NCBI GenBank assembly: GCA_017395085.1
Contig: JAFPWF010000003.1
Location: 110,334 to 174,333 of the forward strand
Origin: Oscillospiraceae bacterium
GTDB lineage: Bacteria > Bacillota > Clostridia > Oscillospirales > Oscillospiraceae
Direction of reading: 5' to 3'
Length of the DNA stretch: 64,000 nt
The notes beneath the pieces were generated by a model. The model ran no database searches. It saw only the letters and a list, made by a program, of their open reading frames with translations, and was not told the DNA's origin. A program made the translations under genes and the position numbers. Of this stretch, positions 1 through 7,446 are shown one piece after another. Position 1 is the stretch's first letter, and each line of letters starts with the position of its first letter.

Positions 1-42
1 CCGCGGAACGGAGTTCTGCCAGGACAGAGCTCCGTTCCGCGG
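1..42 (-). terminator. Strong inverted repeat, probable terminator of the symporter gene
   Basis: A 13-bp perfect stem (CCGCGGAACGGAG paired with CTCCGTTCCGCGG) encloses a 16-nt loop. It lies just past the stop codon of the minus-strand symporter gene. Any U-tract would fall left of position 1, so termination itself cannot be confirmed from this window. Confidence 0.6.
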
Positions 43-81
43 CGAGGCGATGCCGTTTCTATCGTTTTTCGTTAAGGCGAA

Positions 82-1485
82 TTACTTTTTCAGCATGTGA
101 TCCGCAAAGTAATCCCTCGTAACCTTTGCCACCACGCCGGAAAGCATCAGCAGGGCGATCAGGTTGGGGATTGCCATCAGGCCGTTCAGCGTGTCGGCAA
201 TATCCCACATCAGCGTGCCGGAGCCAACCGCGCCGACCACGCAGACCAGGGCAAAGATGATCTTATACACCAGCAGGAAGGTCTTGTTGTTCTTTGTCAG
301 ATATCCCCAGCAGTTCTCGCCGTAGTAGGCCCAGGAGAGAATGGTGGACAGGGCAAAGAACAGCAGGCTCAGCTCAATGATTTTGCCGCCCAGCGTACCG
401 GGGAGAATGGTATTGAATGCGGCTGCGGCTGCGGCGCCTTTGGAGGCATAGGCCGAGAGGCCTCCGTCGGCATTCAGGATGCCGGACAGCAGCACGGCAA
501 ACGCGGTGATGCTGCAGATGACGATGGTGTCGATGAACACCTCGAACACACCCCAGACGGCCTGTTCGCAGGGTTCTTCGGTGGAGGAGGCGGCATGCGC
601 AATCGGCGCAGAACCGAGACCGGCTTCATTGGAGAAGACGCCGCGGGCGAAACCCTGCTTCATCGCCATCATGATGGTATAACCAAAGAGGCCCCCGCCG
701 ACACTCTTGAAGGAGAAGGCACCGGCAAGAATCCTGCCAAACACTGCCGGGACCTGGCCGATGCGCATGATGATCAGGATGATACCGGCCAGAATGTAGA
801 ACACCGACATGAAGGGAACGAGAAGCTCGGTGACTTTGCCGATGCGCTTGATGCCGCCCAGAGTGACCAGTGCAACCACAAACGCGATCAGGAGGCCGGA
901 CAGCACCGGCGGGAAGTGGAACAGGTCTCCCAGCGCGCCGGAGATCTCACTGCTCTGGGCAATGTTGCCGATACCGAAGGAGGCAAGGCCGCCCAGCAGA
1001 CAGAAGACAATTGCCAGCCACTTCCATTTTTTCCCGATTCCGTTTTCAATATAGTACATCGGGCCGCCGTGGTAGACGCCGTTCTCATCCTTGATGCGGT
1101 ACTTCATGGCAAGGACGATTTCGGCGTACTTGGTCACCATGCCGAAGAAGGCAGCAACCCACATCCAGAACACCGCGCCAGCGCCGCCGGTGAAGATGGC
1201 GCCCGTCACGCCCGCGATATTGCCGGTGCCGACCGTGCCGGCAAGGGCAGTCGAAACGGCCTGGAAGGGCGAAATGTTCGCGCCGTGGTCCGTCTTTGCC
1301 TTTTTCTTAAACAGTGTTCCGACCGTGTTCTTCAGAATCCTGCCGAAGTGTGTGACCTGCAGCCATTTGACCTTAACGGTCAGGAAAACGCCGGTGCCAA
1401 CCAGCAGGAGCAGCATCAGCGGGCCCCAGGCAAAGCTGTTGACCGCGCCGTTGACGGCTTCCACTTTTGCAATAAAGTTTTCCAT
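82..1485 (-). CDS. Sodium:alanine/glycine symporter (AGCS family)
   Basis: This 467-residue integral membrane protein belongs to the AGCS family, which imports alanine or glycine together with Na+. Its many hydrophobic segments include the family-typical GAGAVFWMW stretch and a GPMYYIENG motif. The open frame continues upstream to 1689, but that extension runs through a riboswitch and terminator, so it is not coding. I chose the ATG at 1485 because it follows a GGATGGAG ribosome binding site and starts an ordinary AGCS N-terminus (MENFIAKVE). The glycine riboswitch in its leader makes glycine a likely substrate or signal (inference). The gene is probably monocistronic, closed by the hairpin at 1-42. 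Confidence 0.93.
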   Translation of the reverse strand: MENFIAKVEAVNGAVNSFAWGPLMLLLLVGTGVFLTVKVKWLQVTHFGRILKNTVGTLFKKKAKTDHGANISPFQAVSTALAGTVGTGNIAGVTGAIFTGGAGAVFWMWVAAFFGMVTKYAEIVLAMKYRIKDENGVYHGGPMYYIENGIGKKWKWLAIVFCLLGGLASFGIGNIAQSSEISGALGDLFHFPPVLSGLLIAFVVALVTLGGIKRIGKVTELLVPFMSVFYILAGIILIIMRIGQVPAVFGRILAGAFSFKSVGGGLFGYTIMMAMKQGFARGVFSNEAGLGSAPIAHAASSTEEPCEQAVWGVFEVFIDTIVICSITAFAVLLSGILNADGGLSAYASKGAAAAAAFNTILPGTLGGKIIELSLLFFALSTILSWAYYGENCWGYLTKNNKTFLLVYKIIFALVCVVGAVGSGTLMWDIADTLNGLMAIPNLIALLMLSGVVAKVTRDYFADHMLKK

Positions 1486-1523
1486 GTTTCTCCATCCTTT
1501 TCTCTGTTTTCTTCCAACACCAC

Positions 1524-1552
1524 AAAAAAAGAGCTGCCCTTTTGAGCAACTC
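1524..1552 (-). terminator. Intrinsic terminator of the glycine riboswitch expression platform
   Basis: On the minus strand GAGTTGC pairs with GCAGCTC around a short A/G-rich loop, followed directly by a run of seven U. It lies between the glycine aptamer and the symporter start, as expected for a transcription-attenuation switch. Confidence 0.8.
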
Positions 1553-1593
1553 CGGATTATCGCCGGCTCTGCATCTGCAGCAGCCTGATTCTT

Positions 1594-1690
1594 CCGCTCT
1601 GTCCTTTTGCCTGAGAGATTCGGCTTGACGCCTTGCACCTTCGGCACCCAAAAAGGGATTCTCCAGAGTTCCTCCGCCTCCGGTCTCACA
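1594..1690 (-). promoter_or_regulatory. Glycine riboswitch (gcvT element), apparently a single aptamer
   Basis: The minus strand carries the hallmark glycine-aptamer elements in order: CTCTGGAGA, then GTGCCGAAGGTGCAA, then ATCTCTCAGGCAAAAGGACAGAG. The CTCTG and CAGAG ends pair as P1. Only one copy of the CTCTCAGGCAAAAGGACAG signature is present in the roughly 130 nt between the inferred transcription start and the terminator, so this is not the classical tandem form. Whether glycine turns expression on or off cannot be read with certainty. An off-switch limiting import would fit a transporter. Confidence 0.9.
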
Positions 1691-1732
1691 ACAGGGATTC
1701 CGGAAGCATCAATGGTATTGAATTATGTTCGC

Positions 1733-1761
1733 ATGATATCACTCGGAAGTTCCAAATGCAA
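1733..1761 (-). promoter_or_regulatory. Sigma-A-type promoter for the riboswitch-symporter transcript
   Basis: On the minus strand TTGCAT is separated by 17 nt from TATCAT. Transcription would start near 1726, about 40 nt before the aptamer. Confidence 0.6.
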
Positions 1762-1818
1762 CAAATATTTCAACATTCCCCGAAAATTCCCCGTATTATC
1801 CGTTTTTATCCATGGTTC

Positions 1819-1847
1819 TTTACGTGCTTTCGTTCATATGATACAAT
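1819..1847 (+). promoter_or_regulatory. Possible promoter for the macrodomain operon
   Basis: TTTACG, a 17-nt spacer and TACAAT lie about 80 nt before the macrodomain start codon. The -35 match is modest. The remaining intergenic sequence (1762-1925) shows nothing else recognisable. Confidence 0.4.
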
Positions 1848-1925
1848 GGCAATACGGTTGCTTCCGGCCGCATATAGAGCGACGGCAGGGGAACCGGAAT
1901 CAGGATTCTGAAAGAGGAACCATCC

Positions 1926-2468
1926 ATGAACTGGGAAAATACCGAATTTCTCGCCGTGCAGGGTGACATCACCAAAAACCACGGCGTGCAGGCCATTGTC
2001 AACGCCGCCAACACCAGCCTTCTCGGCGGCGGCGGGGTCGACGGCGCCATTCACCGGGCCGCCGGGCCGGAACTGCTGGAAGAATGCCGCGGCCTTCACG
2101 GCTGTGAAACCGGAGATGCAAAAATCACAAAGGCATACCGCCTTCCCTGCGACTATGTCATCCACACCCCGGGTCCGCGCTGGAACGGCGGCGATCATGA
2201 CGAACGGGAACTGCTGGCTTCCTGCTACTACACCAGCCTGCAGCTCTGCATGGAACACGGCATCCGCAGCGTCGCGTTCCCGTCGATTTCCACCGGAGTC
2301 TACCACTTCCCACTGCAGGAGGCGGCGGAAATCGCCGTATGGACCGCGCGAGAGTTCGTGACGCAGAATCCGGAAGCGCTGGACCAAATCATGTGGGTGC
2401 TTTTTGATTCTGGAACCTTTGAAGTCTACCGGGCCGAAATCGAGCGTGCCTGTTCCGCCGAGGTCTGA
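1926..2468 (+). CDS. Macrodomain protein (O-acetyl-ADP-ribose deacetylase / ADP-ribosyl hydrolase family)
   Basis: The 180-residue protein is essentially one macrodomain of the MacroD/YmdB type. The N-terminal VQGDIT and [18 protein letters not shown] segments match the ADP-ribose-binding loops, including the Asn and Gly-rich catalytic loop. A second loop ([10 protein letters not shown], around residue 120) binds the diphosphate and distal ribose. Family members remove ADP-ribose from proteins or deacetylate O-acetyl-ADP-ribose in the cytosol. An AGAGGA site precedes the ATG. It is the first gene of a probable three-gene operon with trmO (6-nt gap) and a LUD protein; that pairing does not define its substrate. 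Confidence 0.93.
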   Translation: MNWENTEFLAVQGDITKNHGVQAIVNAANTSLLGGGGVDGAIHRAAGPELLEECRGLHGCETGDAKITKAYRLPCDYVIHTPGPRWNGGDHDERELLASCYYTSLQLCMEHGIRSVAFPSISTGVYHFPLQEAAEIAVWTAREFVTQNPEALDQIMWVLFDSGTFEVYRAEIERACSAEV

Positions 2469-2474
2469 GTTCCG

Positions 2475-3173
2475 GTGGCCAAGGAACTGCGCATCGTTCC
2501 CATCGCGCATATCCGGACGGATTTCCCGACCAAGTTCGGGATCCCACGCCAGGCCGGTATAGCGGGCGCGCTTCAAGGAACCGTCGTGTTTGAGCCCGAA
2601 TTCCGTGTGGATGACGCCCTGCGCGGAATCGAAGGATTTTCACACCTTTGGCTGATCTGGGGCTTTTCGGAAAACGCAGGGAGTTCGTGGACGCCTACCG
2701 TACGCCCGCCGCGTCTGGGTGGCAATGTGCGGATGGGGGTCTTTGCAACCCGTTCGCCGTTCCGGCCGAATGGTCTCGGGCTTTCCTGTGTGCGGCTGCT
2801 TTCCCTGAAGAAAGAGCCTATGCTCGGCACCACACTTCTTGTTGCCGGGGCCGACCTGATGGACGGCACTCCGATCTACGATATCAAACCCTACATTCCC
2901 TATGCCGACAGCATTCCGGACGCCGCAGGCGGCTTTGCCCCGGACGAAGGCCGGGTACTGGCCGTGGATTTTCCGGAACAACTGCTGAACGCGGTTCCGG
3001 AGGAAAAGCGCGCGGGGCTTCTTTCGGTCCTCGCGCACGATCCGCGGCCGCGTTATCAGGACGACCCGGAACGCATCTACGGTATGGCATTCGCCGGGCT
3101 GGATATCCGCTTCCGGGTGGAGGATACCAACTTAATTATTACAGATGTCATCAATCAAAATCAGGGAGCGTGA
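2475..3173 (+). CDS. trmO: TrmO-type tRNA (N6-threonylcarbamoyladenosine37) methyltransferase
   Basis: The 232-residue protein belongs to the TsaA/YaeB family. The known E. coli member uses S-adenosylmethionine to N6-methylate t6A37 of threonine tRNA. Family signatures are visible: an N-terminal PIAHIRTDFPTKFGIPRQ segment, GIEGFSHLWLIWGF around residue 55, and RMGVFATRSPFRPNGLGLS around residues 85-105, the most conserved part of the SAM pocket. The C-terminal region with YGMAFAGLDIRF matches the smaller accessory domain. It starts with GTG, preceded by a GAGGT inside the end of the macrodomain gene. Translational coupling to its neighbours is likely. Confidence 0.92.
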   Translation: MAKELRIVPIAHIRTDFPTKFGIPRQAGIAGALQGTVVFEPEFRVDDALRGIEGFSHLWLIWGFSENAGSSWTPTVRPPRLGGNVRMGVFATRSPFRPNGLGLSCVRLLSLKKEPMLGTTLLVAGADLMDGTPIYDIKPYIPYADSIPDAAGGFAPDEGRVLAVDFPEQLLNAVPEEKRAGLLSVLAHDPRPRYQDDPERIYGMAFAGLDIRFRVEDTNLIITDVINQNQGA

Positions 3174-3179
3174 AAACAA

Positions 3180-3779
3180 ATGGATCTGGAAAAGCTGAAG
3201 AAGAATGTTACCGCACGCGGGATGGAGTTTTTCTACGCCCGGACCGCTGAAGAGGCAAAACAGCATGTGCTGGAGCAGGTGCGGAACACCACCGTCGGCA
3301 TCGGGGGAAGCAAAACCGTGGACGCCCTCGGCCTGTACGATGAACTCTGCAAAACCAACGAGGTCCACTGGCACTGGAAAGACGGCGCCCTGCCGGAAGT
3401 CTACCGCGCCGCCGAGCAGGCCGAAGTTTATCTCTCCAGTGTGAACGGCATTTCGGAAACTGGGGAACTCGTGAACATCGATGGCCGCGGGAACCGCGTC
3501 GCCGCGCTGACCTATGTTGTCGGGAAACGGGTATTCCTGCTGGCCAGCTCCAAAAAAGTCTGCCCGGATCTCAACAGTGCGATGGATCGGGCGAGAAAGG
3601 TAGCTGCTCCGGCAAACGTGCCGAAGCTGCCGGGAAACCGCCCATGCAACACCACCGGCCAGTGCTGGGACTGCCGCTCTCCCGCCCGCGGCTGCTGCGT
3701 GATGCAGGTCATTATGTTCCGGCCCATGAACGCAGCAAAATACGAACTGGTTCTCATCGACGAAGATCTGGGTTTTTAA
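3180..3779 (+). CDS. LUD-domain (lactate-utilisation-type, DUF162) protein
   Basis: The 199-residue protein resembles LutC/LUD-domain proteins. An N-terminal MDLEKLKKNVTARGMEFFY helix is followed by VGIGGSKTVDALGLYDEL and a SSVNGISETGELVNIDGRGNR-like core shortened here to its key residues (NGISETG, GRGNR). These are typical of the small stand-alone LUD proteins of anaerobes. The C-terminus carries several cysteines (CNTTGQCWDC and GCCVM, about residues 155-175) that could bind a metal or Fe-S cluster; that is inference. No LutA or LutB partner is next to it, so a role in lactate oxidation is not supported here. It is the last gene before a bidirectional terminator. Confidence 0.85.
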   Translation: MDLEKLKKNVTARGMEFFYARTAEEAKQHVLEQVRNTTVGIGGSKTVDALGLYDELCKTNEVHWHWKDGALPEVYRAAEQAEVYLSSVNGISETGELVNIDGRGNRVAALTYVVGKRVFLLASSKKVCPDLNSAMDRARKVAAPANVPKLPGNRPCNTTGQCWDCRSPARGCCVMQVIMFRPMNAAKYELVLIDEDLGF

Positions 3780-3815
3780 TCTTCATATCTGAAACGCATA
3801 ATACTATATTAAAGG

Positions 3816-3856
3816 AACCCGGCAGGCCGCTGAATCATCAGCAGCCTGCCGGGTTT
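3816..3856. terminator. Bidirectional intrinsic terminator
   Basis: An ACCCGGCAGGC / GCCTGCCGGGT stem with a U-rich tail on the plus strand separates two convergent operons. Confidence 0.85.
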
Positions 3857-3872
3857 TCTGTTTTTGTTTCAC

Positions 3873-4901
3873 TCAAACTTCGCCCCAGTCGGGCACTCTG
3901 ACGGTAATCTGCTCTTCCGAGGATTTTTTCGCAGCCAGGGAGTAGATCAGCGCGGAGATGCCGTCTGCAAGCGGGGTCTCAAACTCCGTACCTTCGCGCA
4001 TGGCCTTCTGGAAGGCTTCGTGCGCGTAGAAGATCACATCGCCGGTGGCGCGGTCATAGCTGTCGTTGAAGGTCAGGGTCTCAGCGTATGGCATATCCTC
4101 AGTCTTCCAGGTAAGTTTCGTGAACTCGAACATGCCTTCCCCGGTGAGAAAGATGGATCCTTTTGTGCCGATGTAGGCACGGGAGCAGGTCGGAATGTCA
4201 CAGGCCCAGGAAGCTGCGATGGTCCCGATGGCTCCGTTGCGAAGGCGAATCGTAATGCTGGTGTGGTTGTCAAACTTCGGCACGGAAGCAATCGTACCCG
4301 TGTAGTTGCAGGCAATGGTGTCAAAACCGCCTGCCATGGCTGTGATCAGCTTCCAGTCGTGGCTGACGGATTCCACCGTCATACCGCAGGCGAGGTTCGG
4401 GTCGGTACGCCAGGAAGCGCCCAGGTTCTTTGCGTGGAAGCCGAAGCCGGGGCTGAGGCGGGAGAAGGCGATGTCAACCGGCTCTCCGAACATGCCTGTC
4501 TTCACCAGTTCGAGCATCTTCCGATATGCGGGGCGATAGTAGTGCGCAAAGCCCACCATGATTCTGCCGTCGTAGCGGTCGGCCATGTCCTTGATTTTCA
4601 TGGCGTCTTCCATGGTGCAGGCAACCGGTTTTTCCATGTAGCAGGCCACATGGTTTTTCAGCACCATCTCCACATAGTCCAGGCGCTTTGTGGGCGGGGT
4701 GGAGATGACGACGTAGTCCGCCTTGACGACATAGCTCTCGATCTCCTCATACGCGCAGGTGGGGCAGTTAAACTCTTTCGCCACAAGGTTTGCATTGGTT
4801 TCGCTGATATCAAATCCGCCGATGACCTCGCCGCCCAGACGGACGACAGCGCGGCCGTGATGCCGGGCGATGTCGCCGCAGCCGATTAAAAATACCTTCA
4901 T
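3873..4901 (-). CDS. Gfo/Idh/MocA-family NAD(P)-dependent oxidoreductase
   Basis: The 342-residue protein starts with a Rossmann fold (MKVFLIGCGDIARHHG; GxGxxA-type dinucleotide loop). The family EKP motif follows (CYMEKPVACTMEDA, around residues 90-105), whose Lys normally takes part in catalysis. The C-terminal half is the usual alpha/beta substrate domain. Members oxidise sugars, inositols or related polyols. It is the last gene of a five-gene operon with a split transketolase, a cyclase-family hydrolase and a membrane protein, so the substrate is probably a sugar or sugar acid feeding the transketolase (inference). Translation starts at an ATG with an AGGAGG site 16 nt after the preceding stop. 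Confidence 0.9.
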   Translation of the reverse strand: MKVFLIGCGDIARHHGRAVVRLGGEVIGGFDISETNANLVAKEFNCPTCAYEEIESYVVKADYVVISTPPTKRLDYVEMVLKNHVACYMEKPVACTMEDAMKIKDMADRYDGRIMVGFAHYYRPAYRKMLELVKTGMFGEPVDIAFSRLSPGFGFHAKNLGASWRTDPNLACGMTVESVSHDWKLITAMAGGFDTIACNYTGTIASVPKFDNHTSITIRLRNGAIGTIAASWACDIPTCSRAYIGTKGSIFLTGEGMFEFTKLTWKTEDMPYAETLTFNDSYDRATGDVIFYAHEAFQKAMREGTEFETPLADGISALIYSLAAKKSSEEQITVRVPDWGEV

Positions 4902-4917
4902 GTTTGCTCCTCCTCTT

Positions 4918-5859
4918 TTAGTTCTGCATCGCCTCTGCGGAGGCGACGATATTTTCCACCGTGACGCCGTTCATCGCCAGCAGACGCTCATAGGGGGCGG
5001 ATTGGCCGAACTGATCCCGGATGCCGATGCGTTTGACCCTGCCCCTGCCGGCTTCGGCCACCAGCTCGCAGACTGCGCTGCCCAGGCCGTTCAGGATGTT
5101 GTGGTCCTCAACCGTGATGATCTTTCCAATCTCGCCGATGCAGGCGTTCACAACGGCCTCATCCAGCGGCTTGATGGTGTGGAAGTCGTATACACGGGCC
5201 TCGATGCCCTTTTCTGCCAGCGCTTCGGCAGCCTGGATGGCCAGACGGACCGTATCGCCGTTGGCAAGGATGGCGACGTCTTTGCCTTCGCGGAGTTTTT
5301 TGGCTTTTCCGATCTCAAACTGCTCGTCCTCGTCATAGATCACGGGAACGGCGTCGCGGGTAAAGCGCAGGTACACGGGGCCGTCGAATTCCGCGGCGGC
5401 GCGCACCAGCCTGCGGGCGGAGGCATAGTCCGCCGGCATGACGACGGTCATGTTGGGGATGGTGCGCAGGATGCCCATGTCCTCGATGGCCTGGTGGCTC
5501 GCGCCGTCATTGGCGGGCGTCACGCCGCCGTGGGAGCAGGCGATCTTGACATTCAGGTTGGTGTAGCAGATCTCCTGGCGGATCATTTCGCACATTCTCA
5601 TGGAGCCGAAGGCCGCATAGGTGACCACGAAGGGGATCTTGCCGCAGGTCGCGAGGCCGGCCGCCACGCCGGCGCAGTTCTGCTCGGCGATGCCGACGTT
5701 CAGATACTGCTCCGGCAGCTGCTTGCGGAAGTCTCCGGTCTTGCAGCTCTTGCCGATGTCTGCATCCACAACAAGGATGTTTTTATTCTCTTTGCCCAGG
5801 GCGACGATCTCATCGCCGAAGCCGTTGCGGGTAGGGATCTTTTTCGTTTCCATGCTCAC
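4918..5859 (-). CDS. Transketolase, C-terminal subunit
   Basis: The 313-residue protein contains the pyrimidine-binding half and C-terminal domain of a transketolase split into two genes. AEQNCAGVAAGLATCGKIPFV and the conserved catalytic-type Glu region lie near residues 75-95, and HGGVTPANDGASHQ near 110-125. The transketolase C-domain follows. It overlaps the N-terminal subunit gene by 4 nt (ATGA at 5856-5859), so the two are translationally coupled and should form one enzyme. Split transketolases include both pentose-phosphate enzymes and specialised ones such as apulose-4-phosphate transketolase. The operon partners favour a specialised role, which remains inference. Confidence 0.92.
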   Translation of the reverse strand: MSMETKKIPTRNGFGDEIVALGKENKNILVVDADIGKSCKTGDFRKQLPEQYLNVGIAEQNCAGVAAGLATCGKIPFVVTYAAFGSMRMCEMIRQEICYTNLNVKIACSHGGVTPANDGASHQAIEDMGILRTIPNMTVVMPADYASARRLVRAAAEFDGPVYLRFTRDAVPVIYDEDEQFEIGKAKKLREGKDVAILANGDTVRLAIQAAEALAEKGIEARVYDFHTIKPLDEAVVNACIGEIGKIITVEDHNILNGLGSAVCELVAEAGRGRVKRIGIRDQFGQSAPYERLLAMNGVTVENIVASAEAMQN

Positions 5860-6692
5860 GCCTCCTCTCCGCGGTTGAGCTCTTCCATGGCCTGCCGGTA
5901 CTGCTCATCGTTGGGAGCCGTGCCGTGCCAGCCGCAGACGTTCTCCATGTAGCTCACGCCCTTGCCCTTGACGGTCTTGCCCACGATGCACTTGGGCAGG
6001 CCGTTCTTCGAAGCCAGCGCCCTGTCCATAACCGCGACCAGTTCCGCCATGTCGTTTCCGTCGCAGCTGTAGACTTCAAAGCCGAAGGCCTCGAATTTCT
6101 TTGCCAGGTCGACGGGGGGCATAATCTCCTCGCAGGTGCCGTCCAGCTGCAGATTGTTCCAGTCCACGAAGACGATCAGGTTATCCAGCCTGTACTTGTA
6201 GGCGGTGCCGCAGGCTTCCCAGATCTCGCCCTCGTTGCACTCGCCGTCGCCGACGGCGCAGAAGACATGATAGCTCTTACCGTCCAGCTTTGCAGCCAGC
6301 GCCATGCCGGCCGCGCAGGCCAGCCCCTGGCCGAGAGAACCGGTGGAGATGTCGATGCCGGGGCACTTTGTCATGCTGGGGTGACCCTGCAGGGGGGAGC
6401 CCTCCTTGCGCAGTGTATCCAGCACTTCCATGGGGAAATAGCCCTTCATGGCCAGCGCCGCGTACTGGGCGGGGCATACATGGCCTTTGGACAGGACGAA
6501 GCGGTCGCGATCGGCCCAGCGGGGCTCCTCGGGTTTTACGTTCATGTAGCGGAAGTAGCAGGCGGTCATGAAGTCCGCCACGGAGAGGGAGCCGCCCGGA
6601 TGGCCGCTCTGCGCTTTCCAGATCATGTCAATGATATGCCTGCGCAGCTCCCGGGCTGTATCTTTCAGTTCAGAGACAGGGGTGTTCTGCAT
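5856..6692 (-). CDS. Transketolase, N-terminal (thiamine diphosphate-binding) subunit
   Basis: The 278-residue protein carries the diphosphate half of transketolase. It shows QSGHPGGSLSVADF near residue 30, DRFVLSKGHVCPAQYA near 65-80, and the ThDP/metal motif GDGECNEGEIWEA (about 148-160) ending in DWNNLQ. The length and break point match the usual tktN/tktC split in Firmicutes and archaea. A GAAAGGAGAT ribosome binding site precedes the ATG. It follows the cyclase-family gene by 33 nt and is coupled to the C-terminal subunit. Confidence 0.93.
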   Translation of the reverse strand: MQNTPVSELKDTARELRRHIIDMIWKAQSGHPGGSLSVADFMTACYFRYMNVKPEEPRWADRDRFVLSKGHVCPAQYAALAMKGYFPMEVLDTLRKEGSPLQGHPSMTKCPGIDISTGSLGQGLACAAGMALAAKLDGKSYHVFCAVGDGECNEGEIWEACGTAYKYRLDNLIVFVDWNNLQLDGTCEEIMPPVDLAKKFEAFGFEVYSCDGNDMAELVAVMDRALASKNGLPKCIVGKTVKGKGVSYMENVCGWHGTAPNDEQYRQAMEELNRGEEA

Positions 6693-6725
6693 GTCGATCT
6701 CCTTTCTCGGTTTGATCGGTGAAGA

Positions 6726-7391
6726 TTATTCCTCGATCCAGGCGATGGCGCGGCCGGGAGCTCCGCTGGCGCCTTCGATCTTGAGCGGCAGGAAGGCGAA
6801 GTTCCAGCGCTTCTCGGTGAGCAGCTCTTTGGGCAGATACACTTCCTCGCCGTACCAGATGTTGTTGCTCAGCGCGATCTTGTGGGTGGGGCCGCCGCCA
6901 TCCTCAGGCCGGGGGCCGCCTACGCTCAGACCGTCGATGCATACGCCCTTGACGCCGTGATCCACCATCCACTGTGCGCCTTCCGGGGTGAGGAAGGTCC
7001 AGTTGTCCACGTAGTCCACGCCCCAGTCGCGCTTGAGACCCAGCCCGGTGCAGAGCAGCACGATGTCGCCGGGCCTGACCTCATCGGCGTAGCGATCCAG
7101 CAACTCCGGCCCGATGCCGCTATGCACAGGCAGATCAAAGAAATCCATGGGGACCGCTTCACCCACCAGGTTCTCGACGGGATATTCGGCGGCGTCCATG
7201 CCGTCAATGAAGTGATGGCGCGGCGCGTCAAAATGGGTGGAGGTGTGGGTGTTCATGTTCAGGCGTTCGGACTGATAGCCTTCGCTTGCGATCTTGGTCT
7301 CAAAGTTAATTTCGCACAGTTCATAGGGCAGGTAACCGGGGTTGTTGTGGAAGAAGGTCTGGGAGCAGTCGACGAGTTTTTTGATTTTCAT
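6726..7391 (-). CDS. Cyclase-family (kynurenine-formamidase-like) metal-dependent hydrolase
   Basis: The 221-residue protein matches the Pfam Cyclase fold. The metal-binding HTSTHFDAPRH motif lies near residues 48-58, and its HxxxHxD pattern is diagnostic. A VLLCTGLGLKRDWG segment and GVKGVCIDGLSVGGP follow. Family members hydrolyse N-formylkynurenine, isatin or related amides and lactones. The operon (transketolase, sugar-type oxidoreductase, permease-like protein) does not look like tryptophan catabolism, so a lactone or amide of a sugar acid is a more likely substrate (inference). AAAAGGAG precedes the ATG. Confidence 0.88.
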   Translation of the reverse strand: MKIKKLVDCSQTFFHNNPGYLPYELCEINFETKIASEGYQSERLNMNTHTSTHFDAPRHHFIDGMDAAEYPVENLVGEAVPMDFFDLPVHSGIGPELLDRYADEVRPGDIVLLCTGLGLKRDWGVDYVDNWTFLTPEGAQWMVDHGVKGVCIDGLSVGGPRPEDGGGPTHKIALSNNIWYGEEVYLPKELLTEKRWNFAFLPLKIEGASGAPGRAIAWIEE

Positions 7392-7446
7392 GGCGGGTTC
7401 TCCTTTTCATTAAAAATTTGTATATGATTTGACTTTGCAAAAGGGA

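Noticed and set aside
97-1545. Long plus-strand open frame of 482 codons opposite the symporter gene
   Set aside because: It lies wholly antisense to a well-supported AGCS gene, its composition (Gln/His/Asp/Gly-rich, no domains) is that of a shadow frame, and it has no ribosome binding site. Similar long antisense frames opposite the oxidoreductase, transketolase, enolase and gyrase genes were dropped for the same reason.
1486-1689. N-terminal extension of the symporter to 535 residues
   Set aside because: The added codons run through the glycine riboswitch and its terminator.
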